From contig JBKCNS010000022.1 of assembly GCA_046297095.1 (NCBI GenBank), positions 1 to 64,000 of the forward strand: 64,000 bases of DNA, given 5' to 3'. The position numbers and the translations under genes are program-made. Origin of the DNA: JBBATK01 sp046297095 (GTDB lineage: Bacteria; Bacteroidota; Ignavibacteria; Kapaibacteriales; NICIL-2). This document shows, piece after piece, positions 8,756 through 17,706 of the stretch (positions within the stretch are counted from its first letter, which is position 1; each line of letters opens with the position of its first letter). A model generated the notes under the pieces. That model was given only the letters and a program-made list of their open reading frames with translations, was not told the DNA's origin and did not search any database.

Positions 8756-10459
8756 ATGCAGGCAGGAAACTTTGTAGTTATACTTCACACGCATCTTCCG
8801 TATGTGTTGCACCACGGCGATTGGCCCCACGGCACGGACTGGATATGCGAGGCCGTGGCCGAGTGCTACCTACCCTTGCTGAACGAGTTTCATGCATTGA
8901 AGCGCGACGGCATCACACCTAATGTTACCATCGATATTTCGCCTGTGCTTTGTGAGCAATTGGAACACCCGGAGTTTGCCGAGTTGTTCGTCAGATACTG
9001 CGACACTCGCGTGCAGCTTGCCCTAGCCGACGAAGAGAGATTCATCAGCGCGAATGAAGATCCGCACCTTGTGTACCTGGCGCGCATGTGGCAGCAATGG
9101 TACGTGCAGAGAAAGCATGAATTCACGGCAATCTACAAGAGCTCTATTGTGGGCGCGCTCCGAGACCTGCAAGACAGTGGCGACATCGAGATAATGACCT
9201 GTGGTGCAACGCATGCATATCTGGCATTGGTGGGAAGCGACGAAGCTGTGCGTTTTCAGGTTCGAGCTGCCGTTGCGAATTACCAAAAGCATTTTGGCTG
9301 TAAGCCGCGTGGAATCTGGCTTCCGGAGTGTGCGTACAGGCCTGCATATCCGTGGCGTACATTTTTGCCGGCAGAGCATCTGCAAACACCACGCGAACGC
9401 GCCGGCATAGAGCAGATCTTGGCAGAGGAAGGCCTGCAGTATTTCGTGAGTGATGAACATGCCATCCGGGCATCGAAGCCTTTAGGATTTTTCTCCGGCA
9501 ATGGAGCCGAGTTTGTAGCTACTACAGAGCGCACCGCAGAGCATCCCTTCGATGCAACGCCCATGAGCATATATCATGTGGCATCGAGCACGCAGGTAGA
9601 AAAGGGAACGGCAATAGTTTTTACTCGAGATCAGAACATTGCCATGCAGGTGTGGAGCGGAGATAAAGGCTATCCGGGTGATCCTTCCTATTTGGATTTT
9701 CATAAGAAGCATCACGCGTCGGCACTGCGGTATTGGCGCGTTACCGATTCCAAAGCCGATATGCAGTACAAATTGTTGTATGTGCCGGAGTGGACTCGCG
9801 GTCGCATTCGCGATCATGCTTTTCATTTTACGCAGAGTATTGAGCGCACCGCTATGCAGGTAGCAAAAGACACCTCGCGGCCCGCTACCATCTGTACTCC
9901 TTTTGATACGGAACTTTTCGGTCATTGGTGGTTCGAGGGCCCGGCATTTGTAGGAGCAGTGCTTCGCGGATTAGCCGCATCGCCATTCGTGCATGCGGTA
10001 TGCGCTTCCGAGCATATTCGCCGAACGCAACCGCGTGAAGTAGTGTCGCTGCCGGAGAGTTCATGGGGCAAAGGCGGTCATCACGAGGTGTGGATGAACG
10101 ACGGGGTGAAATACATGTGGGAATCTCTGTATCGCATGGAAGCACTGGTTCAAGAGATTGTCCCTAAGATTGAGGGTAAAACGAAACGTTCTGCATTTCG
10201 CCGTGTTGTTCTGCAAATGCTGCGCGAATTCATGTTGGCACAAGCAAGCGACTGGGAGTTCTTAGTGAGCACACATTCGGCAGAAGATTACGCGAAGATG
10301 AGATTTCATCAGCATCGCGAGGACTTCTTTGCGTTAGCGTCCATTGCCCTAGAGCTGGCGAGTGGCCGAAGATTAAGTACGGCTAACGAAGCATACGTAG
10401 CCAAGTGCGAGAGTCGCAATGCAGTGTTCGCAGAGTTGGATCCCGGCTGGTGGTCGTGA
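8756..10459 (+). CDS. GH57 1,4-alpha-glucan branching enzyme
   Basis: 567 residues. The N-terminus FVVILHTHLPYVLHHG is the glycoside hydrolase family 57 start. The catalytic nucleophile motif WLPECAYRP places Glu191, and PFDTELFGHWWFEGP places the acid/base Asp384. The C-terminal third (SSWGKGGHHEVWMND, then QASDWEFLVS and AEDYAKMRFHQHREDF) matches the DUF1957 helical domain of GH57 branching enzymes. Such enzymes cut alpha-1,4 glucan and reattach the piece as an alpha-1,6 branch in cytoplasmic glycogen synthesis. No other glycogen genes are nearby. The stop codon sits inside a 13-bp tandem repeat. Confidence 0.92.
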   Translation: MQAGNFVVILHTHLPYVLHHGDWPHGTDWICEAVAECYLPLLNEFHALKRDGITPNVTIDISPVLCEQLEHPEFAELFVRYCDTRVQLALADEERFISANEDPHLVYLARMWQQWYVQRKHEFTAIYKSSIVGALRDLQDSGDIEIMTCGATHAYLALVGSDEAVRFQVRAAVANYQKHFGCKPRGIWLPECAYRPAYPWRTFLPAEHLQTPRERAGIEQILAEEGLQYFVSDEHAIRASKPLGFFSGNGAEFVATTERTAEHPFDATPMSIYHVASSTQVEKGTAIVFTRDQNIAMQVWSGDKGYPGDPSYLDFHKKHHASALRYWRVTDSKADMQYKLLYVPEWTRGRIRDHAFHFTQSIERTAMQVAKDTSRPATICTPFDTELFGHWWFEGPAFVGAVLRGLAASPFVHAVCASEHIRRTQPREVVSLPESSWGKGGHHEVWMNDGVKYMWESLYRMEALVQEIVPKIEGKTKRSAFRRVVLQMLREFMLAQASDWEFLVSTHSAEDYAKMRFHQHREDFFALASIALELASGRRLSTANEAYVAKCESRNAVFAELDPGWWS

Positions 10460-10492
10460 TGGTGAGTTGTGATGGTGAGTTGCGATGATGAC
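10456..10492. repeat. 13-bp tandem repeat across the GH57 stop codon
   Basis: Units GTGATGGTGAGTT (10456-10468), an identical copy (10469-10481) and a diverged partial GCGATGATGAC. The TGA stop at 10457-10459 lies in the first unit, and the next unit repeats the TGA in the same frame phase plus one. Confidence 0.8.
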
Positions 10493-10684
10493 TGAGCATT
10501 CCACGAAGGTAGGATGCAGTATGGCTCGGGGCCGTGAAGGTGATTATGGCAATGAAGCGAGGGTCCTAGTTTGCTGAACGTTGAGTGAAAAATTATTTCG
10601 TTGTGATGGATAGTCGTTGGTAGTAGTTTATTTGCAGTCATAAACGAAAAATGAATGCAGTAGAATTCAGAGGAAGAATGCGTT

Positions 10685-11389
10685 ATGAGAATACTGGTTA
10701 TTGAAGATGAACGCAAGGTGGCAAACTTTGTAAAGCGTGGACTTGAAGAAGAACGCTATGTGGTAGAGATTGCTACCGACGGTGATTCCGGATTACAGAT
10801 GGCTCTAAACAATGAGTTTGACGCCATCGTATTAGATGTCATGTTACCACGCAAGAATGGTTTGCAGGTTCTCTCCGAATTGCGACAGGCAGGAAAGTCT
10901 CTTCCCGTGCTCATGCTTACGGCTCGCGGATCTATGGAAGACCGCGTGATGGGCTTGGATCTTGGTGCCGATGATTATTTGCCGAAGCCCTTTCATTTTG
11001 AAGAACTCGCAGCCCGCTTGAGGTCTATAATGCGCCGCTCGTCGAGCGTAAAGTCCACGAAGTTGGAAGTGGGCGATTTAATTCTTGATACTGTTCTGCA
11101 CGTTGCCTATCGCGGCGGCAAGGAAATTGAACTGACCACGAAGGAATACTCCCTGCTCGATTATCTGATGCGAAACAAGAATCGCATTCTGAGCCGCAGC
11201 ATGATCATGCAACATGTGTGGAAGGTGAGCTTCGATCCTGAATCAAATATCATCGATGTATACATCAAGCGTCTGCGTGCGAAGATCGAAACAGACGGCA
11301 AGCACTACATCCAAAGCATTCGCGGTGTTGGATATCGCATTAAGGATCCCGTGGCCGGAACCGGCGGTGATCGTTCCATAGCGTCGTAG
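10685..11389 (+). CDS. OmpR/PhoB-family response regulator
   Basis: 234 residues. The receiver domain (1-120) has the acidic pair ED8-9, the phosphoacceptor Asp51 (AIVLDVMLP), Thr near 79 (LMLTARG) and Lys in YLPKPFHFEE. The C-terminal winged helix (about 130-225) shows LTTKEYSLLDYLMRN, VSFDPESNIIDVYIKRLR and IRGVGYRI, typical of the OmpR DNA-binding domain. It has a usable ribosome site (GAGGAAGAA). No sensor kinase gene is adjacent on either side, so its partner is elsewhere; the nearest kinase in the window is the soluble hybrid at 29393. Targets are unknown. Confidence 0.93.
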   Translation: MRILVIEDERKVANFVKRGLEEERYVVEIATDGDSGLQMALNNEFDAIVLDVMLPRKNGLQVLSELRQAGKSLPVLMLTARGSMEDRVMGLDLGADDYLPKPFHFEELAARLRSIMRRSSSVKSTKLEVGDLILDTVLHVAYRGGKEIELTTKEYSLLDYLMRNKNRILSRSMIMQHVWKVSFDPESNIIDVYIKRLRAKIETDGKHYIQSIRGVGYRIKDPVAGTGGDRSIAS

Positions 11390-11589
11390 TCTACCGGGGT
11401 AAATCTTAGCAGCGTGGTGCGCTGCGCATTTCTCTACAAGCGCTATACATCTCGGGTGCAGCCCCAACGCACTCCGGCTTCTTCCTATTATCAATCTCCT
11501 CGTATTTTGTGCAGGCCATGCCTACGTGCACCACAAAGTGGTTGTGCCCTATGGCCATGATTTTCTCCGAGCACAACAGTACGACGTAT

Positions 11590-11949
11590 ATGTCTGAACC
11601 ATCTTCTTCGTTGGCATCACAGTTGCAACATGCGGCTCAGGCCGGTTTGCAATCGGTGCAGCAATCCTTTGATGCGTATCAATCGGCGCATTTCCCGAAG
11701 CGAACACCTGAGTTCTTTTGCCTTGAGTTATGCGGCGAAGCAGGGGAGCTTGCGAACCTTGAAAAGAAACGGTGGAAGGGCAAAGCCATAGACGATGCGC
11801 ATATCGCCGACGAAGCTGCCGACGTATGTATTTCCCTTATGAATTACGCCAATGCTCGCGGCATAGATCTTGGCAACGCTGTTCGTATGAAACTTGAGAG
11901 AATAGAACGTAAGCGCGCGGAATGTGAACGCAACGGAGAGATTTATTAG
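11590..11949 (+). CDS. MazG-like nucleotide pyrophosphohydrolase-type protein
   Basis: 119 residues from ATG 11590 (MSEPSSSL); a GTG at 11509 would add 27 unusual residues and is less likely. The MazG-fold metal-binding pattern is visible: LELCGEAGELANLEKK (ExxE) followed by DEAADVCISLMNYA (ExxD), with a closing helix AVRMKLERIERKR. Family members hydrolyse nucleoside triphosphates to monophosphates and pyrophosphate, often for house-cleaning. The substrate cannot be told from sequence. It is followed after 17 bp by the lipoprotein gene. Confidence 0.8.
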   Translation: MSEPSSSLASQLQHAAQAGLQSVQQSFDAYQSAHFPKRTPEFFCLELCGEAGELANLEKKRWKGKAIDDAHIADEAADVCISLMNYANARGIDLGNAVRMKLERIERKRAECERNGEIY

Positions 11950-11966
11950 CACCAACGTGTGAATGT

Positions 11967-12542
11967 ATGAAGCTGCCTTTATTGATCCGTAGAAATATTC
12001 GGCAAGCATCGGTTGCAGCAGCACATGTGGCCGTTGCGGTGGTGTGTGCGTGCACGTTTACGCAATGCACCGGCGGTATCGATCCGGCAGATTACGCGGG
12101 CAGTGCGATTATCAAGGGTAAGGTGCGATATGTGCGCGGCTCGGGCGCTCAGAATTTTCCATCGAAGGATAGTTTGTTTGATCTGCGTGTGGTGGCCTTT
12201 AAGATGATACCTCGCGATACAAACCTGGTGCAGACTCTTGCAAACGGCGAAGCATTTTTTAGTGCCTCGCTTGTGGACTCTACATTTAGTGCCGAGATTC
12301 CCTTCAGCTTCGAGGTTCCTCAATCGCAGATTGCAGACTCGTCGGTGATGCTGCAATACATTGCCGTGGGGCAGCAATACGGGGCGAATGTTTTTTCCGA
12401 TTGGAGAGTGGTGGGGTTGTATTCCATGGGCGATTCCTTGTTCACTCCTAAACCGCTGCGTGCCACACCCGGATTGTATATCGACACCATGACGATCAAT
12501 GTGGACTTCCTTAAGATTCCACCGCAACCCTTTATTCGCTAA
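11967..12542 (+). CDS. Putative lipoprotein linked to a TonB receptor
   Basis: 191 residues. The N-terminus is basic then hydrophobic (AAHVAVAVVCACTFTQC) and reaches a lipobox-like FTQC at about residue 34, so it is probably a lipoprotein. The mature part (SAIIKGKVRYVRGSG ... LRVVAFKMIPRDTNL) is beta-rich, with IDTMTINVDFLK near the end, resembling a carboxypeptidase-regulatory or transthyretin-like fold, but I do not recognise a named family. It ends 16 bp before the TonB-dependent receptor, and the pair is likely one operon. The arrangement recalls outer-membrane lipoprotein/receptor uptake pairs in Bacteroidota, though this protein is not a recognisable SusD. Confidence 0.68.
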   Translation: MKLPLLIRRNIRQASVAAAHVAVAVVCACTFTQCTGGIDPADYAGSAIIKGKVRYVRGSGAQNFPSKDSLFDLRVVAFKMIPRDTNLVQTLANGEAFFSASLVDSTFSAEIPFSFEVPQSQIADSSVMLQYIAVGQQYGANVFSDWRVVGLYSMGDSLFTPKPLRATPGLYIDTMTINVDFLKIPPQPFIR

Positions 12543-12558
12543 CGAACTCTGCACCGTG

Positions 12559-14856
12559 ATGCTATCAGCACGAATTGTTCTTCGCACCTTGGTTGGTGGA
12601 TCGTTCTGCAGCCTGCTAGGTAGCCGGCTATTCAGCATACTCGCCGGCTTGCTGTTGTTTTCAACATGCGCTCATGCAATGCCGCCCGTGCATGTAGTGC
12701 CAAGCGGAACTACCGGTGCTGTGAACGGCCGGTGCAAGGACTCCGTCACAGGCGAGTGGCTTCGGGGTGTGCGAATTCATGTGACGGGCACCACGCTTGG
12801 TGCCATCTCGGGCAGCGATGGCAGTTGGACTATCAAGAACATTCCTGCCGGCACACGTACTATCGATGCAACGTTCATAGGATATCGCCGCGCTCTGCGA
12901 AGCATAGCAGTAACAGCGGGCGACACTGTCAATTGTATTGTTCTATTGGTTCCTCAAGCGGTGAAAACCACCGAGGTTGTTGTCAGCGCGAACAAGCGGG
13001 TGCAAGCCGTACAAGATGTACCGCTGAGTATTGCCGTGGTAGATGCAGCGGCTATCAACGATAGGGCTGTAACAAAGCTGGATGAAGTACTGCGATATAT
13101 TCCCGGCGTGAATGTCTCGCAGAATCAGGTGAACATTCGCGGCGCCTCCGGCTTTGCCTACGGCTTGGGTTCCAGAACCGCGTTGCTCTTGGACAACTTT
13201 CCGCTGCTCTCTGCAGACAATGGTGATATGTCGTTCGATGCACTGCCCATGTTTGCCACGCGCAGAATAGAAGTGGTAAAAGGTTCCGGCTCGGCGTTGT
13301 ATGGATCGAGCGCCATTGGTGGAGTGGTGAATGTGATTACCAAGGATCCCACCCCCGAAGGCGAAATCAAGTTGCGATTGGTGCAAGGGTTGTATACCCG
13401 CTCGCGTTTCGACGAATGGAATTGGTCGCCGTCGATATTACAACAGCGAGGCGCCGATGTCAGCTATGGCCGGGCTTTCGGAAAAAGCAGTGTGATTGCA
13501 ACGGCCGGTATCAGAACCGATGATACGCACTTGCAGTCTAACGACTCACGCCGATCAAATGTTTATTCCAAGTTCAGCACGGAGCCCGGTGCTACCTCGC
13601 GCTTCATGGTCTTTGGCCAGTTCGCCTACGAAGACCGAGCTAATTGGGTGAACTGGAGAAATGTGCAACAGGCAACTATTCCTGCGCTAACAGCCGACTC
13701 CGGCTTGCGCATTTACTCGAACAAAGCAGCAGCAGGTGCTGAGTGGACGGAGACCTTGTCGGCCACATCCTTTGTGGTGGGGCGCCTGAGCAGATTCCAA
13801 ACATGGTACCGAAACACGGCACCCACCGACAGCAGTTCGTTCATGACCTCCGATGCCGGATCGTCGGTGGCAGAAGTGCAGATGACATCTCAAGTGCTGG
13901 ACGATCTGGCCCTCACCTGTGGAGTGACGGGAAGTTTTAACGATGTGGTTTCGCCACAGACACGCGGCAAAAAAACGCAGAGCTTTCTCTCTGCATATCT
14001 GCAAAGCGAATGGAATATCGGTACCAAGTGCATTTCAACTATTGGTGTACGCTACGACCGTGAGAGCACTATTGGCGAAGCCGTGAACAACGAGGTTTCT
14101 CCAAAGCTGGGATTACGATACAAGCTTAGTGAGTGGGCAACATTGCGGGCAAACATTGGCCGCGCGTTTCGCGCACCGGCAGTGCTGGAGCGCTTTGCCA
14201 GCATTCGATTCTCGGGCTTTACTGTTGGCCGCAATCCGCTGCTGCGCCCCGAGATAGGATGGTCCGCAGAGCTTGGCGGTGAGTGTACCTTTAGCATTGC
14301 CACGCTGCCGGTGCAGTTTGAAGCGGCGCTTTTCCAAAACGAACTCACGAATCTTATAGAGCCGCAGTTTGTGATTGATGCCACGCGATCGGAGATTCAG
14401 TTTATTAATATCACCAGTGCGCGTATTCAGGGAATGGAAGCTGCGCTGCGCACATGGCTGATGCCCGGACTGGGAGTGGAGAGTTCGGTGATGCTGATGT
14501 CGCCCACAAATCGAAGCACCGGCAAAGACCTGTTGTTTCGCCATAATGTAATGTGGACTTCTCGCGTCATGGCCACGCTGGGTGCGTGGGGCTTCCAAGT
14601 AGATTACCGGTATCTTTCTCGTCAGGCAGAAGTGGATGAGAGACTGGGCAATCTTGGTTTGGTTGCAAATGCTGATGTGCGTGTGCCCGTGCATGTGGTG
14701 GACGCGCGTGTGATGTACGATCTGTCGGTAGGTGCTGAAGTTCCCCTTCGGCTCACACTCAACGGCCGCAACATTTTTGATTACTACTACGTAGAAGTTC
14801 CCGGCAATCTTGCTCCCACCCGGTCGGTAGTTTTACAAGCGGATATCTCTCTCTGA
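12559..14856 (+). CDS. TonB-dependent outer-membrane receptor
   Basis: 765 residues from ATG 12559; an in-frame ATG at 12499 overlaps the lipoprotein gene. After the signal peptide (ending near CAHAMPP) comes a CarboxypepD_reg-like domain (GAVNGRCKDSVTGEWLRGV ... VLLVPQ, about 50-130). The plug follows (VVVSANKRVQAVQDVPLS, LDEVLRYIPGVNVSQNQV, IEVVKGSGSALYGSSAIGG, VVNVITKD). The remainder is a barrel with FRAPAVLERF and ending NIFDYYYVEVPGNLAPTRS-VVLQADISL, the usual C-terminal beta-signal ending in a hydrophobic residue. It imports an unknown ligand across the outer membrane using TonB energy. The DUF-like N-domain is typical of Bacteroidota receptors. Confidence 0.93.
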   Translation: MLSARIVLRTLVGGSFCSLLGSRLFSILAGLLLFSTCAHAMPPVHVVPSGTTGAVNGRCKDSVTGEWLRGVRIHVTGTTLGAISGSDGSWTIKNIPAGTRTIDATFIGYRRALRSIAVTAGDTVNCIVLLVPQAVKTTEVVVSANKRVQAVQDVPLSIAVVDAAAINDRAVTKLDEVLRYIPGVNVSQNQVNIRGASGFAYGLGSRTALLLDNFPLLSADNGDMSFDALPMFATRRIEVVKGSGSALYGSSAIGGVVNVITKDPTPEGEIKLRLVQGLYTRSRFDEWNWSPSILQQRGADVSYGRAFGKSSVIATAGIRTDDTHLQSNDSRRSNVYSKFSTEPGATSRFMVFGQFAYEDRANWVNWRNVQQATIPALTADSGLRIYSNKAAAGAEWTETLSATSFVVGRLSRFQTWYRNTAPTDSSSFMTSDAGSSVAEVQMTSQVLDDLALTCGVTGSFNDVVSPQTRGKKTQSFLSAYLQSEWNIGTKCISTIGVRYDRESTIGEAVNNEVSPKLGLRYKLSEWATLRANIGRAFRAPAVLERFASIRFSGFTVGRNPLLRPEIGWSAELGGECTFSIATLPVQFEAALFQNELTNLIEPQFVIDATRSEIQFINITSARIQGMEAALRTWLMPGLGVESSVMLMSPTNRSTGKDLLFRHNVMWTSRVMATLGAWGFQVDYRYLSRQAEVDERLGNLGLVANADVRVPVHVVDARVMYDLSVGAEVPLRLTLNGRNIFDYYYVEVPGNLAPTRSVVLQADISL

Positions 14857-15040
14857 TTCTCCCCGAAGCCCGCTGCCGGTGCGGCGTTCAGGCTAGGGCG
14901 ACCTGTTTTGCGGCGTGTGTGTTGAAACACGGAGCACTTCGCTATTTGTTCGTGCCGGGATACGCTAAATGTTCTTGTGGATCGTTAATATTCATAGTGA
15001 TTCAATACTCATCACGATTTACTGAACATCATACGTCACC

Positions 15041-15682
15041 ATGACTACTCCCGATACAAGCATCGAAACATCTTCTGTGGCACACCAAACGCAACACCAA
15101 ACACAACATCAATCCTCGGTAGCGGAGTTTATTCTGGGGCGCTATAGCCCACGCGTGTACGCTCCGGAACCCATTCAAGCAACAGACATGCAAACCTTGT
15201 TTGAAGCGGCATCGTGGGCGGCCAGCAGTTCCAACGCGCAGCCGTGGATGTATATCTATGACCATCGCGGAGGCGAAACCTTCGAGCGAATACTTCGTTG
15301 TTTAAACGAGAGTAATCAAGCGTGGGCGCAGCACTCGGCCGCACTGGTGATTTCGTTGGTGAACACAAAGAATGCAAAGGGCGGCAACAATCGATTCGCT
15401 CACCATGATGTGGGGATGTCTAATGCAACCTTGCTGTTGCAAGCTCAAACGATGGATATCTACGGCCGCATGATGGGCGGCTATGATATCAATAAAGTTC
15501 GCGAGGCCTTTGCCGTGCCGGAGGATTTCGACATCTCGGCTATCATTGCCTTGGGCTATCGCGGCGATCTGGAGCTTGCCTCGGAGGCCGACAGAGAGCG
15601 CGAATTGCGTCCGCGCGCACGCAAGGAAGTTCAACGAATTGCTTTCACGCAGTCCCCGTTTGTGAGCGGCCCGGAGGCGTAA
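15041..15682 (+). CDS. Nitroreductase-family protein
   Basis: 213 residues. The core EFILGRYSPRVYAPEPI, then FEAASWAASSSNAQPW, and late IIALGYRGD fit the nitroreductase flavin fold: the R-Y-S near residue 32 and S-S-N-A-Q-P-W bind FMN phosphate and the ring. These NAD(P)H-dependent enzymes reduce nitro-aromatics, quinones or flavins; the physiological substrate is unknown. The first 20 residues are Thr/Gln/His-rich (HQTQHQTQHQ), reflecting a short CAACAC-type repeat in the DNA. It is followed by a strong terminator. Confidence 0.88.
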   Translation: MTTPDTSIETSSVAHQTQHQTQHQSSVAEFILGRYSPRVYAPEPIQATDMQTLFEAASWAASSSNAQPWMYIYDHRGGETFERILRCLNESNQAWAQHSAALVISLVNTKNAKGGNNRFAHHDVGMSNATLLLQAQTMDIYGRMMGGYDINKVREAFAVPEDFDISAIIALGYRGDLELASEADRERELRPRARKEVQRIAFTQSPFVSGPEA

Positions 15683-15787
15683 GCGCGAAGGGTGCAGGCA
15701 CCGCACAGAGAGTGTTTAGGACCGGTGTCTCTGTTTGTTTCGATTGCACGTCAAAGCTTTGGCCTAAACCATGACCTGATATGATAC

Positions 15788-15824
15788 GATCCCGAGGTGC
15801 TCATGCATCTCGGGATTTTTTTTT
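15788..15824 (+). terminator. Rho-independent terminator after the nitroreductase gene
   Basis: A 13-bp stem (GATCCCGAGGTGC with GCATCTCGGGATT, including two G-T pairs) closes a TCAT loop and runs into nine T residues. Confidence 0.92.
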
Positions 15825-15935
15825 GCTGCTGCTGCGGGGATTTGCCCGGCAACTACATCACAATTCAACATTCTGCAGTTCCTACCGGTTCGCTATCGCG
15901 CAATGATGCCGATATCAGGCAACTCTCCAAGACAT

Positions 15936-16036
15936 TTCTCCCACTTTGACCCCCAAGATTCGCCAGCGGAATTTTCCGAGCAAAATCTGCTTGCTATGGG
16001 GTTTTGTGGGGGCATTGTGGGGTCAAAGTGGGAGAA
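15936..16036 (+). promoter_or_regulatory. MraZ-type operator: TGGG box array with 18-bp inverted repeat
   Basis: TTCTCCCACTTTGACCCC at 15936-15953 is repeated in perfect inverse at 16019-16036. Within the right half, TGGG boxes begin at 15997, 16007, 16018 and 16029, spaced 10, 11 and 11 bp. MraZ proteins of other bacteria bind direct TGGGN or AAAGTGG boxes at about one helical turn, so this is most likely the autoregulatory site of the mraZ-rsmH operon. Another copy (AAAGTGGGAGAAT, 16140-16152) lies at the promoter. Confidence 0.75.
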
Positions 16037-16139
16037 TTACCACAAACCGCTTCCGGGCCCACCCCTCAAAAAGCCCCAAAAACGCATGGAAAAACGGCTG
16101 TGTAAAAGTTTTTTGTCAATAAATGTGATTTTGTGGTAA

Positions 16140-16176
16140 AAAGTGGGAGAATGTGTGCGGCTTTGCTGTATCTTTG
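16140..16176 (+). promoter_or_regulatory. mraZ promoter with overlapping MraZ box
   Basis: TATCTTTG at 16169-16176 matches the Bacteroidota -7 element TAnnTTTG. The single AAAGTGGGAGAAT box at 16140-16152 occupies the place where a -33 element would be, so a bound repressor would block polymerase. Confidence 0.6.
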
Positions 16177-16210
16177 CGCGTCGTAAAAAACACAGGGTAA
16201 GGACGGCACT

Positions 16211-16651
16211 ATGCCGGGATTTAAGGGACAAGAAGCGTATTCGATTGATGCAAAGGGCAGAGTTAACATTCCGCTCAAGATGCGTCGCGTTATGACTCCC
16301 GAATCCAACGACACCTTTGTGATTACGCGCGGAACGAACAAGTGCATTGAAGCGTTCCCCATGGAAGACTGGAAGAAGTACGAAGAGCGCTTGCAACAGT
16401 TGAATCACAGCGCTGAAAAGGACCGCTACTTTTTACGAATGATTCTTTCCTGGTGTGATGAAGTGGTGATGGACGGGCAGCAACGAATTGCCATTCCCAA
16501 GCGCCATTTGGATTACGCGGGAATTTCAAACAGAGTAACAATCGTTGGGGTGATGGATCGCATCGAGCTTTGGAACCCCGAAGAATTTGAAAAGTATCAG
16601 AACAGCTTCACCGAAACGTACGAGCAAATCGCTGCAACTGTAATGCAGTAA
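16211..16651 (+). CDS. mraZ: Transcriptional regulator MraZ
   Basis: 146 residues, the usual length. Two SpoVT-AbrB-like halves carry the family signature D-x-x-x-R: SIDAKGRVNIPLKMR near the start and VVMDGQQRIAIPKRHLDYAG in the middle. MraZ forms ring-shaped oligomers that bind boxes upstream of its own operon and repress cell-division and wall genes. It sits directly before rsmH, as in most bacteria, and its presumed operator is visible just upstream. The last 15 residues (FTETYEQIAATVMQ) are typical. Confidence 0.96.
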   Translation: MPGFKGQEAYSIDAKGRVNIPLKMRRVMTPESNDTFVITRGTNKCIEAFPMEDWKKYEERLQQLNHSAEKDRYFLRMILSWCDEVVMDGQQRIAIPKRHLDYAGISNRVTIVGVMDRIELWNPEEFEKYQNSFTETYEQIAATVMQ

Positions 16652-16677
16652 CCCAAGTGACCGGCAAGGGCAACAGC

Positions 16678-17706
16678 ATGAATGCAAGCGGTGCTAACGA
16701 TACGAACACAGATACGGTGAAGAATACGGTAAACAGTACTGAGAAGAATACGGAGAAGGTCAAGGAGGTTTATCACGTTCCGGTGATGCTTCGCGAAACA
16801 CTGGAATGGTTGATAACGGATCCCGAAGGATTGTATGTAGACGGAACATTGGGCGGCGGCGGGCATGCAGCTGAGATACTGAGGAAGGTAGAAAAACGTG
16901 GTCGCCTGGTATGTTTCGATGCAGACAAACAAGCCATTGATGAGTGTCGGGGGGCATTTGCCGATGAGCTTGAGCGCGGTGAGGAATCGCGAATACGAAT
17001 AGTTCATGCGAACTATTCCGAGGTATGCACGCATAAGGAAGTGGTGGCAGGTCAGTGGAAGGGAATCAGCGGACTCTTGCTGGATCTTGGTGTGTCTTCG
17101 TACCAATTGGATCATCCCGCACAGGGAATAAGCCATAGGTTCGAGGCAGCGTTGGATATGCGCTTCGGGGGGAGCGGACCAACAGCAGCTGATATCATTA
17201 ACTCGGCATCAGCGCAGCAAATCGAGAAAATCCTCAAAGAGTTCGGCGAAGAAAAGTTTGCTCGGAGAATTGCCACGGCGATTATTCACCGGCGCAGTAT
17301 TGCACCAATCACTACCACAGTCGACGTACGCACATTGGTGGGGGAATCCGTTCCTCCACCGGTGTTTGCTTCGGCACTAGCGCGGGTGTTCCAAGCATTC
17401 CGCATCGCCGTCAATCGCGAACTTGATGTTCTGCGAGACACACTTGAGTGTGTGATTCCGCTCTTGGCTCCCGGCGGTAGAATTGTGGTGATCACCTACC
17501 ACTCTCTGGAAGACAGAATTGTCAAGACCATCTTCAAGCGCGAGTCGTCGGATCATCGACCAACCTATCCGGGTGATAAGGAAGTTATCGCACCACTGCG
17601 TTTGTGTACGCCAAAGCCTTTGCTTCCCACAGATGAAGAAGTAGCGCGGAATCCGCGTGCACGAAGTGCAAAGATCAGAGTGGTAGAGCGCAAAACAATC
17701 AATTGA
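16678..17706 (+). CDS. rsmH: 16S rRNA (cytosine-1402-N4)-methyltransferase
   Basis: 342 residues from ATG 16678; a GTG at 16657 is an alternative. After an Asn/Thr/Lys-rich start (TNTDTVKNTVNSTEKN) the enzyme begins at YHVPVMLRETLEWL. The SAM-binding loop is DGTLGGGGHAAEIL, with FDADKQAID, LLLDLGVSSYQLDHPAQGIS, LDMRF and late VITYHSLEDRIVK, all diagnostic for RsmH (MraW). It methylates N4 of C1402 in the ribosomal P site. It is co-transcribed with mraZ, but the usual downstream ftsL/ftsI/mur genes are absent here. Confidence 0.96.
   Translation: MNASGANDTNTDTVKNTVNSTEKNTEKVKEVYHVPVMLRETLEWLITDPEGLYVDGTLGGGGHAAEILRKVEKRGRLVCFDADKQAIDECRGAFADELERGEESRIRIVHANYSEVCTHKEVVAGQWKGISGLLLDLGVSSYQLDHPAQGISHRFEAALDMRFGGSGPTAADIINSASAQQIEKILKEFGEEKFARRIATAIIHRRSIAPITTTVDVRTLVGESVPPPVFASALARVFQAFRIAVNRELDVLRDTLECVIPLLAPGGRIVVITYHSLEDRIVKTIFKRESSDHRPTYPGDKEVIAPLRLCTPKPLLPTDEEVARNPRARSAKIRVVERKTIN

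Larger units (their letters stand above)
15683..16210. other. Non-coding interval: terminator, MraZ-type operator, promoter
   Basis: No gene is visible in these 528 bases. They hold a terminator, an 18-bp inverted repeat flanking an array of TGGG boxes, and a -7 promoter element before mraZ, each listed separately. The stretch 15825-15935 shows nothing I can support. Confidence 0.7.

Noticed and set aside
8588..8830. 81-residue N-terminal extension of gamma-glutamyltransferase
   Set aside because: It is Cys/Arg/Lys-rich and would hide the signal peptide that starts at 8587.
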